Below are positions 7,673 to 15,776 of a DNA stretch of 27,631 bases, piece after piece. A program made the translations under genes and the position numbers. Source of the stretch: Atopobium sp. ICM42b (GTDB lineage: Bacteria; Actinomycetota; Coriobacteriia; Coriobacteriales; Atopobiaceae); NCBI GenBank assembly GCA_000564995.1, contig JDFH01000025.1:1-27631 (forward strand). The letters are read 5' to 3'. The notes under the pieces were generated by a model, which worked only from the letters and a program-made list of their open reading frames with translations, had not been told where the DNA came from and did not search any database. The first letter of the stretch is position 1, and the number at the start of each line of letters is the position of its first letter.

Positions 7673-8335
7673 GTGATTTTCTCGACACTCGAAGATATTC
7701 TTGCAACCGATTTTGAAGCAGCAATCTTTGATTTTGATGGCACTATTGCTCATACGCACCATATTTGGAAGCTTGTTGACCAGAAGTTTTTTGAGTCGCG
7801 AGGAATCCCTTACACTCCAGAAATTGGCAAGATTCTCTCCCCTCTTGGATTTGAAAGGGGAGCCGAATGGGCAATTGCCACCTATGGGCTAAAGGAAGAT
7901 CCAGAAGAAATTGTTGCCGAGTGGAAAGAGCTTAGTAAAAGCTTCTTTGTAAACTCCGTGCAGCTTAGACCTGGTGTTGTTGATTTTATTGGCAAGCTAC
8001 AAGAAAAAGACATCCCTACTGCATTGGCAACTGTCAACGAGCCGGAGCTTCTTGCTCTTCTTGAGCCTCGTTTACATCTATCCACTCTGTTTGATACTCA
8101 GGTGTTTGCAGCAGATGTTGGATCTGCAAAAGATGAACCTCATCTGTATCTTGAGGTCCTTAAACGCCTTAATGCTCCAGCCGAGAAAACAATTCTGTTT
8201 GAAGACATCCCACTGGCTCTTCAGACAGGAAATTCTGTTGGCCTTATCACCTGTGCTGTTAATTGTGATGATGAGCATCAAGATATCGAGAAACTCTCTG
8301 AACTTGCTGACCTTACCATCAAGCACTGGTATTAA
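7673..8335 (+). CDS. HAD-superfamily phosphatase/phosphomutase, beta-PGM-like
   Basis: This 220-residue cytosolic HAD enzyme shows motif I as IFDFDGTIAHTHH, a helical cap, and a late motif with ILFEDIPLAL, where E and D replace the more common GDS. It therefore resembles the beta-phosphoglucomutase/phosphatase subgroup. Substrate unknown. The start is a GTG at 7673, giving MIFSTLEDIL before motif I; a weak GGAA lies 5 bases upstream. No ATG is available before motif I. The gene is divergent from the amidase gene (113-base gap) and convergent with the cold-shock gene, sharing the terminator at 8377-8402. Confidence 0.85.
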   Translation: MIFSTLEDILATDFEAAIFDFDGTIAHTHHIWKLVDQKFFESRGIPYTPEIGKILSPLGFERGAEWAIATYGLKEDPEEIVAEWKELSKSFFVNSVQLRPGVVDFIGKLQEKDIPTALATVNEPELLALLEPRLHLSTLFDTQVFAADVGSAKDEPHLYLEVLKRLNAPAEKTILFEDIPLALQTGNSVGLITCAVNCDDEHQDIEKLSELADLTIKHWY

Positions 8336-8376
8336 AGCTCTTGGTTACTGTAACTGTAAAAATAGCGATGTAACAA

Positions 8377-8402
8377 AAAAGGAGACCCGAAGGTCTCCTT
8401 TT
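8377..8402. terminator. Bidirectional intrinsic terminator
   Basis: GGAGACC (8381-8387) and GGTCTCC (8392-8398) pair around a CGAA loop, extended by AAAA and TTTT on the two sides. It serves the plus-strand HAD gene and the minus-strand cold-shock gene. Confidence 0.9.
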
Positions 8403-8422
8403 GATGGTAGTGTTCGCAAGTA

Positions 8423-8626
8423 CTAGATCTTGTGGACGCTAGAAGCCTGGAGCTTACCGTTCTGGCCAGTGGTAATCTCAAACTCGACAGGCTGACCCTC
8501 ATCGAGAGTCTTGAATCCGTCCATCTGAATCTCGGAGAAGTGTACGAACAAATCGTCGCCATCCTCACGAGAGATGAAGCCGTAACCCTTGTCTGGATTA
8601 AACCACTTTACAGTACCCTGAGCCAT
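8423..8626 (-). CDS. Cold-shock protein, CspA family
   Basis: This 67-residue single-stranded nucleic-acid-binding protein has a five-stranded OB fold. It acts as an RNA chaperone that melts secondary structure, especially after a temperature drop. RNP1 is KGYGFI and RNP2 is DLFVHF, both intact; the start [10 protein letters not shown] is typical. Length matches the family (65-70). An in-frame ATG 11 codons upstream is rejected because the conserved protein begins at 8626, where GAAAGG precedes it. The leader carries a strong inverted repeat at 8684-8700. It is monocistronic. Confidence 0.96.
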   Translation of the reverse strand: MAQGTVKWFNPDKGYGFISREDGDDLFVHFSEIQMDGFKTLDEGQPVEFEITTGQNGKLQASSVHKI

Positions 8627-8683
8627 TTCGTGCCTTTCTTTCTTAGCCCCGCAGGGCAAAACTGCGCCTGTGGAGCGCGATAC

Positions 8684-8700
8684 CGTGACGTTTCGTCACG
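8684..8700. promoter_or_regulatory. Inverted repeat upstream of the cold-shock gene
   Basis: CGTGACG (8684-8690) and CGTCACG (8694-8700) are a perfect 7-bp inverted repeat with a 3-base loop, 58 bases before the cold-shock start codon. AT-rich -10-like sequence (TATATT/TATTAT on the minus strand) lies immediately upstream at 8705-8714. It may be an operator at the transcription start or a stem at the 5' end of the leader. Confidence 0.45.
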
Positions 8701-8971
8701 TGGAATATAATAACCTTAATCAACAACTTATGTGGCGAGAAACCACTCATGGAGGTTTTTACACCATCTACCGGAAGAGCCACAGGTAATCAAGCTGTTT
8801 TCCAGCATTTATTTATGGATATATCTGCTATTAAACGATTTTTATCTCATTAGTTGAGCATTTTTTCATAGAAGATAGAGAATTTGTATAGGATTAATTT
8901 ACGAGAACAATAACAGGCATATCAAACTATTATTTATATAGAAAGTTATCCCTTCAAAAAAGGATATGCCA
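8701..8971. other. Intergenic region between the cold-shock gene and the repeat-protein operon
   Basis: The region is AT-rich and holds promoters for both divergent units, but I could not fix a convincing -35/-10 pair for either. At 8733-8741 it contains one copy of the over-represented 9-mer TGGCGAGAA. A small imperfect hairpin, AAACC...GGTTT followed by Ts, lies at about 8740-8760. A 34-codon open frame from ATG 8749 to 8853 has no ribosome binding site and is not called. Confidence 0.5.
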
Positions 8972-10726
8972 ATGAAAAAGAAGACATGTTCGTCCAGCAG
9001 GCCTTCAATGCAAAAGCTTATTGCAGTTGCTTCGTTGAGTGCAGCTCTACTTTGTGGACTCCACGCTGCTCCTGCTCTTGCAGAAACTACTGATACATCC
9101 ACAGTAAGTGCCCCTGAATCAATTTCTAAATCCAATTATCCAAAATTGAAAGAAGTTGATGGAAAGGTATATTTTTATACTGAAGATGGAACTATTCTAA
9201 AAAGTCAGTGGATTACTTATGGCGATGATAAATATTATGTAGATGAAACTGGAGCTGCAGCATCTGGTTTCTATACTACGCCTGATGGTAAAACCTGGTA
9301 TTTTAATTCAAATTTTTTTCCATACGCTCGATACGGATTAATTTATTTTGACCAAAAAACGCCTGATAATCAATATGTTTACTACTACGTAGATAAAGAT
9401 AACGGCTTGATAAAAAACAATTGGGTTAAAACAGATAAAGGTTGGAGCTGGGCCGGAGCTGATGGGCGTTTTATTGAAGGATGGTTTACTGATCCTAATG
9501 GTAAAACCTGGTATTTAACTAGAGATTTTAGGTCGGGTCCTCCGGTTATTGCTAAATCAGCTCCGGTCGATGGAAAGCTGTACTTCTTTGATACTTCGAC
9601 AGGACTTTTACGAAATTCTTGGGTAAATATGGGCCACGGTGTAGAAGCTTGGTACTGGGCTGGTCCAGATGGCGCTGCTGTCTCTGGCTGGTTTAAAACT
9701 CCAGATGGCAAAACTTGGTATGCCGACCCAAAACATTCCAATGAAGTAGTAATGGGCGGAATAGATATTGATGATAAATATTATTTCTTTGATTACAGCA
9801 ATGGCCTTGTTACCCATGGTTGGATCGGTGGTGGTGATGATGGTGAATGGGCTTGGATTGAAACAGTAGGCTCTGTTTATTCTGGCTGGAAACACATGCC
9901 AAATGGTAAGTGGTTCTATTTTGGTGAAACAGAATTCCCTATGATTAATAAGGATTTTGTCTACACTACTTACAGCTTCCCTGTGCTTAAGAAAGGTGTC
10001 TTCACTATTTCCAGCGGAACTTATTACGTTGACGTAAATAATGGAATGACCGCTAACAGTTGGGTACAGCTCCCTAATGGCGGTTGGGCTTGGGCACAGT
10101 CGAGCGGTGCATTTGCTTCTGGTTGGTACACCACGCCTAATGGCAAAACTTGGTATTTTGATCCATCAGATCCGCAGCATCCTGCAATAATTGGTGAGAC
10201 TGAAATTAACGGTCAATCATATTATTTTGATTCAGGCTATGGTCTTCTGAAAAATGGATGGATTCATAGAGCTGATGGTTCTTGGTCTTGGGCTGGAGAG
10301 AGTGGGGCGCTTCAATCAGGCTGGAAGCATATGCCTAATGGCAAGTGGTTCTACTTTGATCCAAAAGACCCTTATCACCGTATGCTTGTAGGTGTCATCC
10401 AAACTTCTAGTGGAACTTATTATATTGATGAGTCTGCTGGAATGACTGCTAATAATTGGGTACAGCTCCCAGAAGGCGGTTGGGCATGGGCACAGTCAAG
10501 TGGCGCATTTGCTTCAGGATGGTATACCACACCAAATGGCAAGACTTGGTACTTTGACCCAGCAAAGCCAAGCCATCCTGCTTATACTGGAGAACACACT
10601 ATTGATGGTAAAGACTATTACTTTGACGCAGGATATGGTCTTGCTCGCAATCAATGGATTACCCGTTCCGATGGCGTAAGACGCTGGGCTGGACCAGATG
10701 GAGTGCTTACCTCATATAAGCACTAA
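8972..10726 (+). CDS. Secreted cell-wall-binding-repeat protein without catalytic domain
   Basis: This 584-residue exported protein has a signal peptide at residues 1-37 (basic start, hydrophobic core, cut after APALA). The whole remainder consists of aromatic/glycine repeats of the CW-binding/glucan-binding type, with motifs such as GW...TPNGKTWYFDP, GWKHMPNGKWFYF and YYFD...GL..N.W. No enzymatic domain is visible, so it probably works as a surface adhesin or wall-anchored structural protein; the ligand (choline, teichoic acid or glucan) is unknown. Of two ATGs, 8972 is chosen: AGGA lies 7 bases before it but only one base before 8966, and MKKK aligns exactly with the start of the downstream paralogue. 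The next gene follows after 48 bases without a terminator. Confidence 0.88.
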   Translation: MKKKTCSSSRPSMQKLIAVASLSAALLCGLHAAPALAETTDTSTVSAPESISKSNYPKLKEVDGKVYFYTEDGTILKSQWITYGDDKYYVDETGAAASGFYTTPDGKTWYFNSNFFPYARYGLIYFDQKTPDNQYVYYYVDKDNGLIKNNWVKTDKGWSWAGADGRFIEGWFTDPNGKTWYLTRDFRSGPPVIAKSAPVDGKLYFFDTSTGLLRNSWVNMGHGVEAWYWAGPDGAAVSGWFKTPDGKTWYADPKHSNEVVMGGIDIDDKYYFFDYSNGLVTHGWIGGGDDGEWAWIETVGSVYSGWKHMPNGKWFYFGETEFPMINKDFVYTTYSFPVLKKGVFTISSGTYYVDVNNGMTANSWVQLPNGGWAWAQSSGAFASGWYTTPNGKTWYFDPSDPQHPAIIGETEINGQSYYFDSGYGLLKNGWIHRADGSWSWAGESGALQSGWKHMPNGKWFYFDPKDPYHRMLVGVIQTSSGTYYIDESAGMTANNWVQLPEGGWAWAQSSGAFASGWYTTPNGKTWYFDPAKPSHPAYTGEHTIDGKDYYFDAGYGLARNQWITRSDGVRRWAGPDGVLTSYKH

Positions 10727-12180
10727 ATTAGTTTGAACTGCTCTTTATTACCTGGATTTATTGGAGTTAAAACAATGGAGAAGAAGATGCGTTTTTCCTA
10801 CAGACCTTCTACACAGAAGCTTATTGCGATTGCTTCGTTGAGTACAGCTCTACTTTGCGGACTCCACGCTGCTCCTGCTTTTGCAGAGACTGCTGATACA
10901 TCCGCAGTAAATGCTCCTGCTGTAACAACTGAAACTACTGCAACATCTGAAAATACTTCTCCTACAGCACCTGAAAACTCTCAGCCTACCTCACCTGCAG
11001 CACCAACAACAACTCCAACAACAGACCAGACACCTGCTGTTCCAACAGAGAATACTTCGCCAACCCCTCAGTCTTCTGGATGGAGACAAGAAAACGGCCA
11101 ATTCCACTATTACAAAGAAGATGGAACACTTGTCACAAGCCAGTGGATTAAAGATGATTCTGGCTGGCACTATGTAGATGCTAGCGGTAATGCAGTCAAG
11201 GGTTTGTACACAACACCTAATGGAAAAACTTGGTATTTTGATCCAACTGACCCGCAGCATAAGGCAATCTTCGGTGAAGTTGAAATTGATGGTAAGTTTT
11301 ATTACTTTGATTCAACAAACGGACTTGTAACAAATGGATGGGTATATCGTTCGGCAAGTTCTTGGTCATGGGCAACTGAAGATGGTACTTACTATTCTGG
11401 ATGGAAGCATATGCCTAACGGCAAGTGGTTCTATTTTGATCCAGAAGAACCTCGTCATCGTATGTTAATTGGAACAATTCAGGTTTCTGGTACCTCATAT
11501 TACATTGATGAATATGCAGGTATGATTTCTAACAGTTGGATTCAACTACCAACTCGTGAGTGGGCTTGGGCTCAAAAAAATGGCGCTCTTGCCTCTGGTT
11601 GGTTTAACACACCAAATGGTAGAACTTGGTACTTTGATCCATCTGTTCCACAGCATCCAGCGCTTATTGGCAACGTCGAAATTGACGGCACATATTATCA
11701 TTTCGATGAAAACTATGGAATCCTTAGAAATAGTTGGATTCACAATGATGATGGTTCATGGTCTTGGGTAGATACGTATGGCTCATTCTATTCAGGTTGG
11801 AAACATTTCCCAAATGGTAAATGGTTTTACTTCGATCCAGAAGACTCAATTCATCGCATGAAAACTGGACTTTTCCAACTTCCTAGCGGTTCATATTACG
11901 TTGATGAAAATGCTGGTATGACTTCAAGTAATTGGGTGTCCCTACCAGACGGAAATTTGTCCTGGGCTCAATCTAGCGGCGCGCTTGTCTCTGGATGGTT
12001 TACTACTCCTGGCAATAAGACCTGGTATTTTAATCCGAACTCCATTGATCACGCTGCTTATATTGGTGAGCATTCAATTGATGGAAAGAATTACTACTTT
12101 GATAAAAGCTATGGTCTAGCAAAAAATGAATGGGTTACTCTTTCAAATGGCGTAAAACGTTGGGCAGGTCCAGATGGAGT
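9241..12180 (+). repeat. Tandem cell-wall-binding repeat modules shared by the two genes
   Basis: Repeat modules of about 66 residues alternate between a GWKHMPNGKW type and a GW(F/Y).TPNGKTW type, giving a higher-order period of about 400 bases (for example GWKH motifs near 11399 and 11798). Stretches are almost identical at DNA level between the two genes, for instance around 10319-10363 and 11399-11443. This indicates duplication and probably ongoing exchange between copies. Confidence 0.8.
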
Positions 12181-13024
12181 GCTGACTGGATTCATTTCTC
12201 CCGAAGGAGTCTTCTCTACAGATGACGGTTCACAGCCAACAGGAACGGTACATCTTCCAGGATTGACCATTAATGTTGGAGCTGACCATAAAATTAAGAC
12301 AGGTTGGATAAAAGAAAACAATAAAGATTTTTACTATCTTTCTAATGGTGCACCAGCAGATGGATGGCTTAATATTCATGGAACTTGGTATTATTTTAGT
12401 TCCAATGGAGAAAAACAAACTGGTTGGATTAATTCGAAGGGCAGTTGGTACTTCCTTGATTCTGACGGCAAGATGAAAACCGGATGGATTAAAGATAACG
12501 GCAAGGACTACTATCTCAGTAATAATGGTTCCATGCAAACTGGTTATGTATCCTGGGGTGGAAAACTGTATTGGTCAGCTGCTGATGGCGCCATGGAGGA
12601 GCAGCCTTGCTACTACCCCGACATGTATCGTTATGCGCAGAACTATTACAGTGCTACTAACTGGCTCATCCAGATTGATACTACCGGCAATCGCTTTGCT
12701 GTATATAGGGGCTCACACGGCAACTGGGTTGTTTGGTACGAATGGCAGTGCACTACAGGAGCACCAGGCATGTGGACTCCTCATGGTCAATTTACCGTAG
12801 GTAACAAGGGTCTTTACTTTGGCTCTGGCTTTAGATGCTGGTATTACACGACCATTTCTGGTGAGTATCTTATTCACTCCATTCTCTATAACTCCGACGG
12901 TTATACCGTCCGTGATGGTAGGCTTGGATACAACGGTTCCCACGGTTGCGTACGTCTTGCAACAGAGAATGCTAAGTGGGTTTATGACAACATTCCTTAT
13001 GGAACTAAGATTGTTATTTGGTAA
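10775..13024 (+). CDS. Secreted L,D-transpeptidase (YkuD) with cell-wall-binding repeats
   Basis: This 749-residue exported protein has a signal peptide (1-37) nearly identical to that of the upstream gene, then a Pro/Thr/Ser-rich linker (about 50-100). Roughly 66-residue aromatic/glycine repeat modules follow to about 490, then several short 20-residue repeats (GWIK..., GWIN...) to about 600. The C terminus is a YkuD L,D-transpeptidase domain: H701 (LIHSIL), H723 and nucleophile C725 in SHGCVRL. Such enzymes make 3-3 cross-links in peptidoglycan or attach proteins to it, outside the membrane. The start at 10775 is preceded by GGAG and aligns with the paralogue; the longer frame from 10733 adds 14 unsupported residues. 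It is probably co-transcribed with the upstream gene. Confidence 0.92.
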   Translation: MEKKMRFSYRPSTQKLIAIASLSTALLCGLHAAPAFAETADTSAVNAPAVTTETTATSENTSPTAPENSQPTSPAAPTTTPTTDQTPAVPTENTSPTPQSSGWRQENGQFHYYKEDGTLVTSQWIKDDSGWHYVDASGNAVKGLYTTPNGKTWYFDPTDPQHKAIFGEVEIDGKFYYFDSTNGLVTNGWVYRSASSWSWATEDGTYYSGWKHMPNGKWFYFDPEEPRHRMLIGTIQVSGTSYYIDEYAGMISNSWIQLPTREWAWAQKNGALASGWFNTPNGRTWYFDPSVPQHPALIGNVEIDGTYYHFDENYGILRNSWIHNDDGSWSWVDTYGSFYSGWKHFPNGKWFYFDPEDSIHRMKTGLFQLPSGSYYVDENAGMTSSNWVSLPDGNLSWAQSSGALVSGWFTTPGNKTWYFNPNSIDHAAYIGEHSIDGKNYYFDKSYGLAKNEWVTLSNGVKRWAGPDGVLTGFISPEGVFSTDDGSQPTGTVHLPGLTINVGADHKIKTGWIKENNKDFYYLSNGAPADGWLNIHGTWYYFSSNGEKQTGWINSKGSWYFLDSDGKMKTGWIKDNGKDYYLSNNGSMQTGYVSWGGKLYWSAADGAMEEQPCYYPDMYRYAQNYYSATNWLIQIDTTGNRFAVYRGSHGNWVVWYEWQCTTGAPGMWTPHGQFTVGNKGLYFGSGFRCWYYTTISGEYLIHSILYNSDGYTVRDGRLGYNGSHGCVRLATENAKWVYDNIPYGTKIVIW

Positions 13025-13050
13025 TCCAAATAAACATGAAGCTCTATAGC

Positions 13051-13085
13051 AATAAACCCCAACTCATATTGAGCTGGGGTTTATT
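13051..13085. terminator. Bidirectional intrinsic terminator
   Basis: AATAAACCCC (13051-13060) pairs with GGGGTTTATT (13076-13085), continued inward with one mismatch to ACTC/GAG around a short loop. It ends both the repeat-protein/L,D-transpeptidase unit and the minus-strand ruv operon. Confidence 0.85.
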
Positions 13086-13105
13086 TGTTAGCTTATAAAA
13101 TGAGG

Positions 13106-13501
13106 TTACGCAAAATACTTTGCTTCAAAATCCTTAAATTGCTCTGGAGTAGCGTTTTGATCTACCGAGAAGGACTGTGCAACCGCTACTGCCTGCTGTC
13201 TTCTGAGACCAGCCTTATCCCCGTCTCCTAGTTGCTCATAAACGTGAGAGAGCCTATCGAGTGCATACACCACATACTCTGCAACTGAATCAGCTACGCC
13301 GGAGAGCAACATCATGGTTACAAGAGAGTCTGGCGAAAGCGCAAGAGCAGTCTCTGGGCTCAAATCAATGAGCTCTGCAACAGCTGCCTCTACCCCATCG
13401 AGTGACTCTTCAGTTTGAGTCTCTAAAGCATTTCCCAAACCTGCTGTGACCGTTGAAGTAAAGTCATCGATTACTTCCAAAATGTAATCTCGTTGAAGCA
13501 T
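13106..13501 (-). CDS. Small acidic hypothetical protein at the end of the ruv operon
   Basis: I do not recognise the function. The 131-residue protein is acidic and predicted all-helical, without signal peptide or membrane segment. It starts MLQRDYILEVIDDF, which recalls the N terminus of small Gram-positive uncharacterised proteins of the DUF6483 type, but I cannot confirm this. The middle (about residues 85-115, YVVYALDRLSHVYEQLGDGDKAGLRR) looks like a single TPR-like helical pair. The gene begins 14 bases after the ruvB stop with a weak GGAA signal, so it is probably co-transcribed with ruvCAB and under the same SOS promoter. Confidence 0.75.
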   Translation of the reverse strand: MLQRDYILEVIDDFTSTVTAGLGNALETQTEESLDGVEAAVAELIDLSPETALALSPDSLVTMMLLSGVADSVAEYVVYALDRLSHVYEQLGDGDKAGLRRQQAVAVAQSFSVDQNATPEQFKDFEAKYFA

Positions 13502-13515
13502 TTTGTTCCAATCTA

Positions 13516-14583
13516 CTAGTTAGTAGGAACAGGAATACGTAAGTGATCAAATGCAGCATGCGTTGCCTGTCTACCTTGAGGTGTTCTAATAATAAGTCCT
13601 TGCTGCAAAAGATATGGCTCATAAACATCTTCAAGTGTAGATGGATCCTCTGAGACTGCGCTTGCAATGGTTGTGAGACCAACCGGACGACCTCTAAACG
13701 TCTCACAAAGCGCACGTAAAACACGCACGTCCATTACATCTAGACCAAGCTCATCAATCTCAAAGAATGAAAGCGCCTCTGAGGCTACCTGCCAGGTAAT
13801 AGTACCTTCAGCTTTAACTTGTGCGTAATCTCGTACGCGTTTTAACAGACGATTTGCCAAGCGTGGTGTGCCTCTTGATCGAGAAGCAATTTCAGCAGCT
13901 CCCTGCTCATCAACTTCTACATCAAGGATGTTTGCCGAGCGCATAACAATAGTCTGAAGCTCAGGAACAGTATAGTAATCAAGACGATAAGAAATACCAA
14001 AACGATCGCGCAAAGGACCAGTTAGAAGTCCGGTTCTTGTTGTTGCAGCCACAAGAGTAAAGCGTGGAATATCAAGCCTGATTGACCTTGCCGCAGGACC
14101 TTTGCCAATAACAATATCTAAGAAGAAATCTTCCATTGCTGGATACAAAATTTCTTCAACCTGGTGATTAAGCCTGTGAATCTCATCAACAAAGAGGATA
14201 TCTCCCTCTTCAAGATTGGTGAGAATTGCTGCTAAATCTCCTGCTCGCTCAATTGCGGGGCCAGAGGTTGTATGAAGTTTTGAGCCCATTTCTCCCGCTA
14301 AAACACCTGCAAGCGTTGTTTTGCCAAGGCCTGGAGGGCCAGAAAAAATAACGTGATCAAGCGGCTCATTACGACTTTTTGCTGCCTCAATAAGAACACG
14401 GAGATTTGATTTAACACGCTCCTGACCAAGATACTCATCAAGAGTTTTTGGTCGCAAGTTTCTATCTTGCTCCAGGTCTTCTGCCTGAAGCCCACTAGAA
14501 ACTACACGCTGAGAAGTGTGTCCTGGAAATGGAGCTGGAGTAGACGACGACTCAAATAGGTTATCTGCATCTGCTTCCCACAT
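13516..14583 (-). CDS. ruvB: Holliday junction branch-migration helicase RuvB
   Basis: RuvB is the hexameric AAA+ motor that drives branch migration of Holliday junctions together with RuvA. Walker A is GPPGLGKT (residues 82-89), Walker B is LFVDEIHRL (D133-E134), sensor 1 is in VAATTR, and the arginine finger lies in the GPLRDRFG segment. The C-terminal winged-helix domain ends with the usual LLQQGLI.RTPQGR. The 355-residue length is about 15-20 more than usual because of a Ser/Pro-containing N-terminal extension before [12 protein letters not shown]. The start codon overlaps the ruvA stop by one base (TAATG), indicating translational coupling. Confidence 0.98.
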   Translation of the reverse strand: MWEADADNLFESSSTPAPFPGHTSQRVVSSGLQAEDLEQDRNLRPKTLDEYLGQERVKSNLRVLIEAAKSRNEPLDHVIFSGPPGLGKTTLAGVLAGEMGSKLHTTSGPAIERAGDLAAILTNLEEGDILFVDEIHRLNHQVEEILYPAMEDFFLDIVIGKGPAARSIRLDIPRFTLVAATTRTGLLTGPLRDRFGISYRLDYYTVPELQTIVMRSANILDVEVDEQGAAEIASRSRGTPRLANRLLKRVRDYAQVKAEGTITWQVASEALSFFEIDELGLDVMDVRVLRALCETFRGRPVGLTTIASAVSEDPSTLEDVYEPYLLQQGLIIRTPQGRQATHAAFDHLRIPVPTN

Positions 14584-15215
14584 TAATTACCACTTCCCAA
14601 ACGCCTTAGTGCATAACCAATAGCAGCTTCAATTGTAATAGCACCAGCCTCTTCATAGCCCTCAAGAGCAAGAGTTGCTTCCTGAGAAGTAAAGCCCATT
14701 CCAAGAAGAGCCTCAATAGCCTCTGATTCTACAGAGGTTACAGCAGGTTTTGGAATAGCAGTAAAGTCTGCAGGAGACGTAAGACCAACAAGCTGCTTAA
14801 GCTCTGCATCTTTTGCAAACACATCAGAAAGTTCAATTACTAAGCGCTCTGCCTTCTTTTTACCAAGGCCAGAAACGCTCTTAAGACGATTTCCATCATT
14901 AGTAGCAACAATTACCGCAAGTTGCTGTGGTGTAAACGTAGAAAGCACAGAAAGAGCCAGTTTTGGACCTACTCCAGAAATTGCACGCAAGCGATCAAAG
15001 AGCGCACGCTCTTCTCGCGAAGCAAAACCAAAGAGTTCCATTGAATCTTCTCTGACCACCATACGAGTTAAAACGGTAACGCCTGCTTCACCCGCTTGTG
15101 GAAGCGAAGCAGCTGTTGAAGCTGATATACCCAGCTCATACCCAACGCCATTAACGTCGAGAACAGCAACTGAAGGAGTAACGGATACAAGTGTGCCCGT
15201 AAGCTGGACAATCAT
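14583..15215 (-). CDS. ruvA: Holliday junction DNA-binding protein RuvA
   Basis: RuvA is the tetrameric protein that clamps four-way junctions and loads RuvB. The N-terminal OB fold (1-60) starts [10 protein letters not shown]. Two helix-hairpin-helix motifs follow, with [10 protein letters not shown] and [12 protein letters not shown]. After an acidic/flexible linker a three-helix domain III (about 160-205, [12 protein letters not shown]) binds RuvB. The 210-residue length is normal. It overlaps ruvC by 4 bases (ATGA) and ruvB by 1 base, so the three genes are translated from one message. Confidence 0.98.
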   Translation of the reverse strand: MIVQLTGTLVSVTPSVAVLDVNGVGYELGISASTAASLPQAGEAGVTVLTRMVVREDSMELFGFASREERALFDRLRAISGVGPKLALSVLSTFTPQQLAVIVATNDGNRLKSVSGLGKKKAERLVIELSDVFAKDAELKQLVGLTSPADFTAIPKPAVTSVESEAIEALLGMGFTSQEATLALEGYEEAGAITIEAAIGYALRRLGSGN

Positions 15216-15715
15216 AGTTGTATTCTTCCCTTTCCAAGCGAGGTGGTTCTTACAAGATTAGCGTGACAAACTGCAGCAGCTAAAGCGTCAGCCGCGTGAT
15301 CTGGATGAGGCTGATGGTCCAAGCACAATATGTTTTGAACCATATACATAACCTGCTGTTTATCAGCAGCTCCTGTACCAACAACAGCTTGCTTTATCTG
15401 CATTGGAGTATATTCTCCAACCGTAAGACCTGCTTTAGAACAAGCGACAATAGCAGCACCGCGAGCATGTGCAGTAGGAATAGCAGATTTAACGTTTTGT
15501 CCAAAGTAAATGCTCTCAATAGAAAGAGCTTCTGGTGAAAACTTATCTATAACCTCAACAATCTGGTTATAGATTCTTCCCAAGCGCATATCTATTGGTT
15601 CATCTGCGGTTGTAGTTATGCATCCATAGGCGCGTGCACGGCATTCAGAACCCCTTGTCTCTACAATTCCCCATCCAGTGTGAGCAAGACCAGGGTCTAT
15701 TCCAAGAATTACCAT
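15212..15715 (-). CDS. ruvC: Holliday junction resolvase RuvC
   Basis: RuvC is the dimeric Mg-dependent endonuclease that cuts Holliday junctions after RuvAB migration. The RNase H-like fold starts MVILGIDPGLAHTGWG, with acidic residues D7, E67 (LSIESIYFG) and the C-terminal DHAADALAAA segment. The 167-residue length is typical. AGGAGGTG lies just before the ATG, and the LexA-box promoter lies immediately upstream. It is the first gene of the operon ruvC-ruvA-ruvB-hypothetical. Confidence 0.98.
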   Translation of the reverse strand: MVILGIDPGLAHTGWGIVETRGSECRARAYGCITTTADEPIDMRLGRIYNQIVEVIDKFSPEALSIESIYFGQNVKSAIPTAHARGAAIVACSKAGLTVGEYTPMQIKQAVVGTGAADKQQVMYMVQNILCLDHQPHPDHAADALAAAVCHANLVRTTSLGKGRIQL

Positions 15716-15725
15716 TGCACCTCCT

Positions 15726-15776
15726 AATATAGAACGTTCGTTCTATATTATCACAGAGTATGCGCAAACGATGCAA
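15726..15776 (-). promoter_or_regulatory. LexA box and promoter of the ruvCAB operon
   Basis: AATATAGAACG (15726-15736) and CGTTCTATATT (15739-15749) form an 11-bp inverted repeat with a 2-base centre; inside is GAAC-N4-GTTC (15732-15743), the LexA box form known from Gram-positive bacteria. On the minus strand TTGCAT (15771-15776) and GATAAT (15747-15752), preceded by an extended TG, are 18 bases apart, so LexA would cover the -10 and start site. This predicts SOS induction of ruvCAB. Confidence 0.85.

Noticed and set aside
8749..8853. 34-codon plus-strand frame beginning MEVFTPSTGR
   Set aside because: There is no Shine-Dalgarno sequence, no promoter and no recognisable features; it may just be leader sequence.
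9053..9055. Cys28 in the signal peptides of both repeat proteins (ALLCGLHA) as a possible lipoprotein site
   Set aside because: The residue before Cys is Leu, which does not fit a lipobox, and a good signal peptidase I site (APALA/APAFA) follows.
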